DNA of 64,000 nt. Source: Mallotus nudiflorus. Taxonomy: Eukaryota; Streptophyta; Magnoliopsida; Malpighiales; Euphorbiaceae. A program made the position numbers and the translations under genes. The DNA lies in contig CANTUR010000659.1 in NCBI GenBank assembly GCA_947683625.1, forward strand, positions 538,501 through 602,500, written 5' to 3'. Under the pieces are notes generated by a model. The model was not told where the DNA came from and did not search any database. It saw only the letters and a list, made by a program, of their open reading frames with translations. This document shows positions 63,868 to 64,000 of the stretch, piece by piece. Within the stretch, counting starts at the first letter, position 1; the number at the start of each line of letters is the position of its first letter.

Positions 63868-64000
63868 TGCACAATTTAACATATTTAATAAATTTTAAAA
63901 AAAATGTCATTTGTAACAAATTAAAAATATTTACAACTAACAGCTAACTAAATAAATTATAATAACATTTAAATCCTTAATTTTCATAACTATTCTATAT
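63868..64000. other. AT-rich host flank
   Basis: Host sequence after the target duplication; no feature seen. Confidence 0.5.

Overview
This is a heterochromatin-like stretch of a flowering-plant nuclear genome, most likely a eudicot. It is AT-rich and made almost entirely of nested transposable elements. I recognise no intact cellular gene and no rRNA or tRNA gene. The plant assignment rests on Ty3/gypsy elements of the Tekay/Del and Tat/Ogre types, a MULE (MuDR-type) transposase, several plant mobile domain (PMD) reading frames, and plant-like GT-AG introns. The species cannot be told from the sequence.

Oldest layer. With the LTR insertions removed in thought, the minus strand carries a decayed MULE transposase gene (pieces at 49772-50321, 37690-38549 and 33430-34574) followed downstream by a decayed PMD gene (4928-7480, acidic tail at 1441-1506). 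Between them lies a five-copy tandem repeat of about 375 bp (7678-9587).

Tat/Ogre layer. A 22.4-kb LTR retrotransposon (10199-32631, plus strand, 5-bp target duplication atagt) interrupts that locus. It has 1.88-kb LTRs, a PBS, gag, protease with G-patch, RT, RNase H, a second RNase H and integrase. An antisense, intron-containing PMD gene (26845-29480) lies between integrase and the 3' LTR. A second Tat-like element, a deletion derivative (16989-22570, minus strand), sits inside its pol gene. It has lost gag-pol but keeps its own antisense PMD gene, tandem repeats, PPT and 3' LTR.

Tekay/Del layer. One chromovirus family with unusually long LTRs of about 3.1-3.4 kb accounts for the rest. There are two solo LTRs (1507-4922 and 34580-37684, both minus), a complete plus-strand element (38550-49766) and a complete minus-strand element (52374-63867). 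The two full copies form an inverted pair of about 11-kb arms around a 2.6-kb spacer. All four insertions have perfect 5-bp target duplications.

Main points of interest: (1) PMD reading frames occur in three separate transposon contexts in one window; (2) the seven stops in the plus-strand Tekay polyprotein are all C-to-T changes (six CAG to TAG, one CGA to TGA) with no frameshift, the pattern expected from CHG/CG methylation decay; (3) all six Tekay LTRs share a 59-bp stem-loop which in five of them contains inverted W-box cores, next to a 54-bp duplicated module that also carries W-box cores; (4) both Tat-like elements contain clusters of CGATCG-centred palindromes, in one case inside an intron of the antisense PMD gene. 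All domain calls are by eye.
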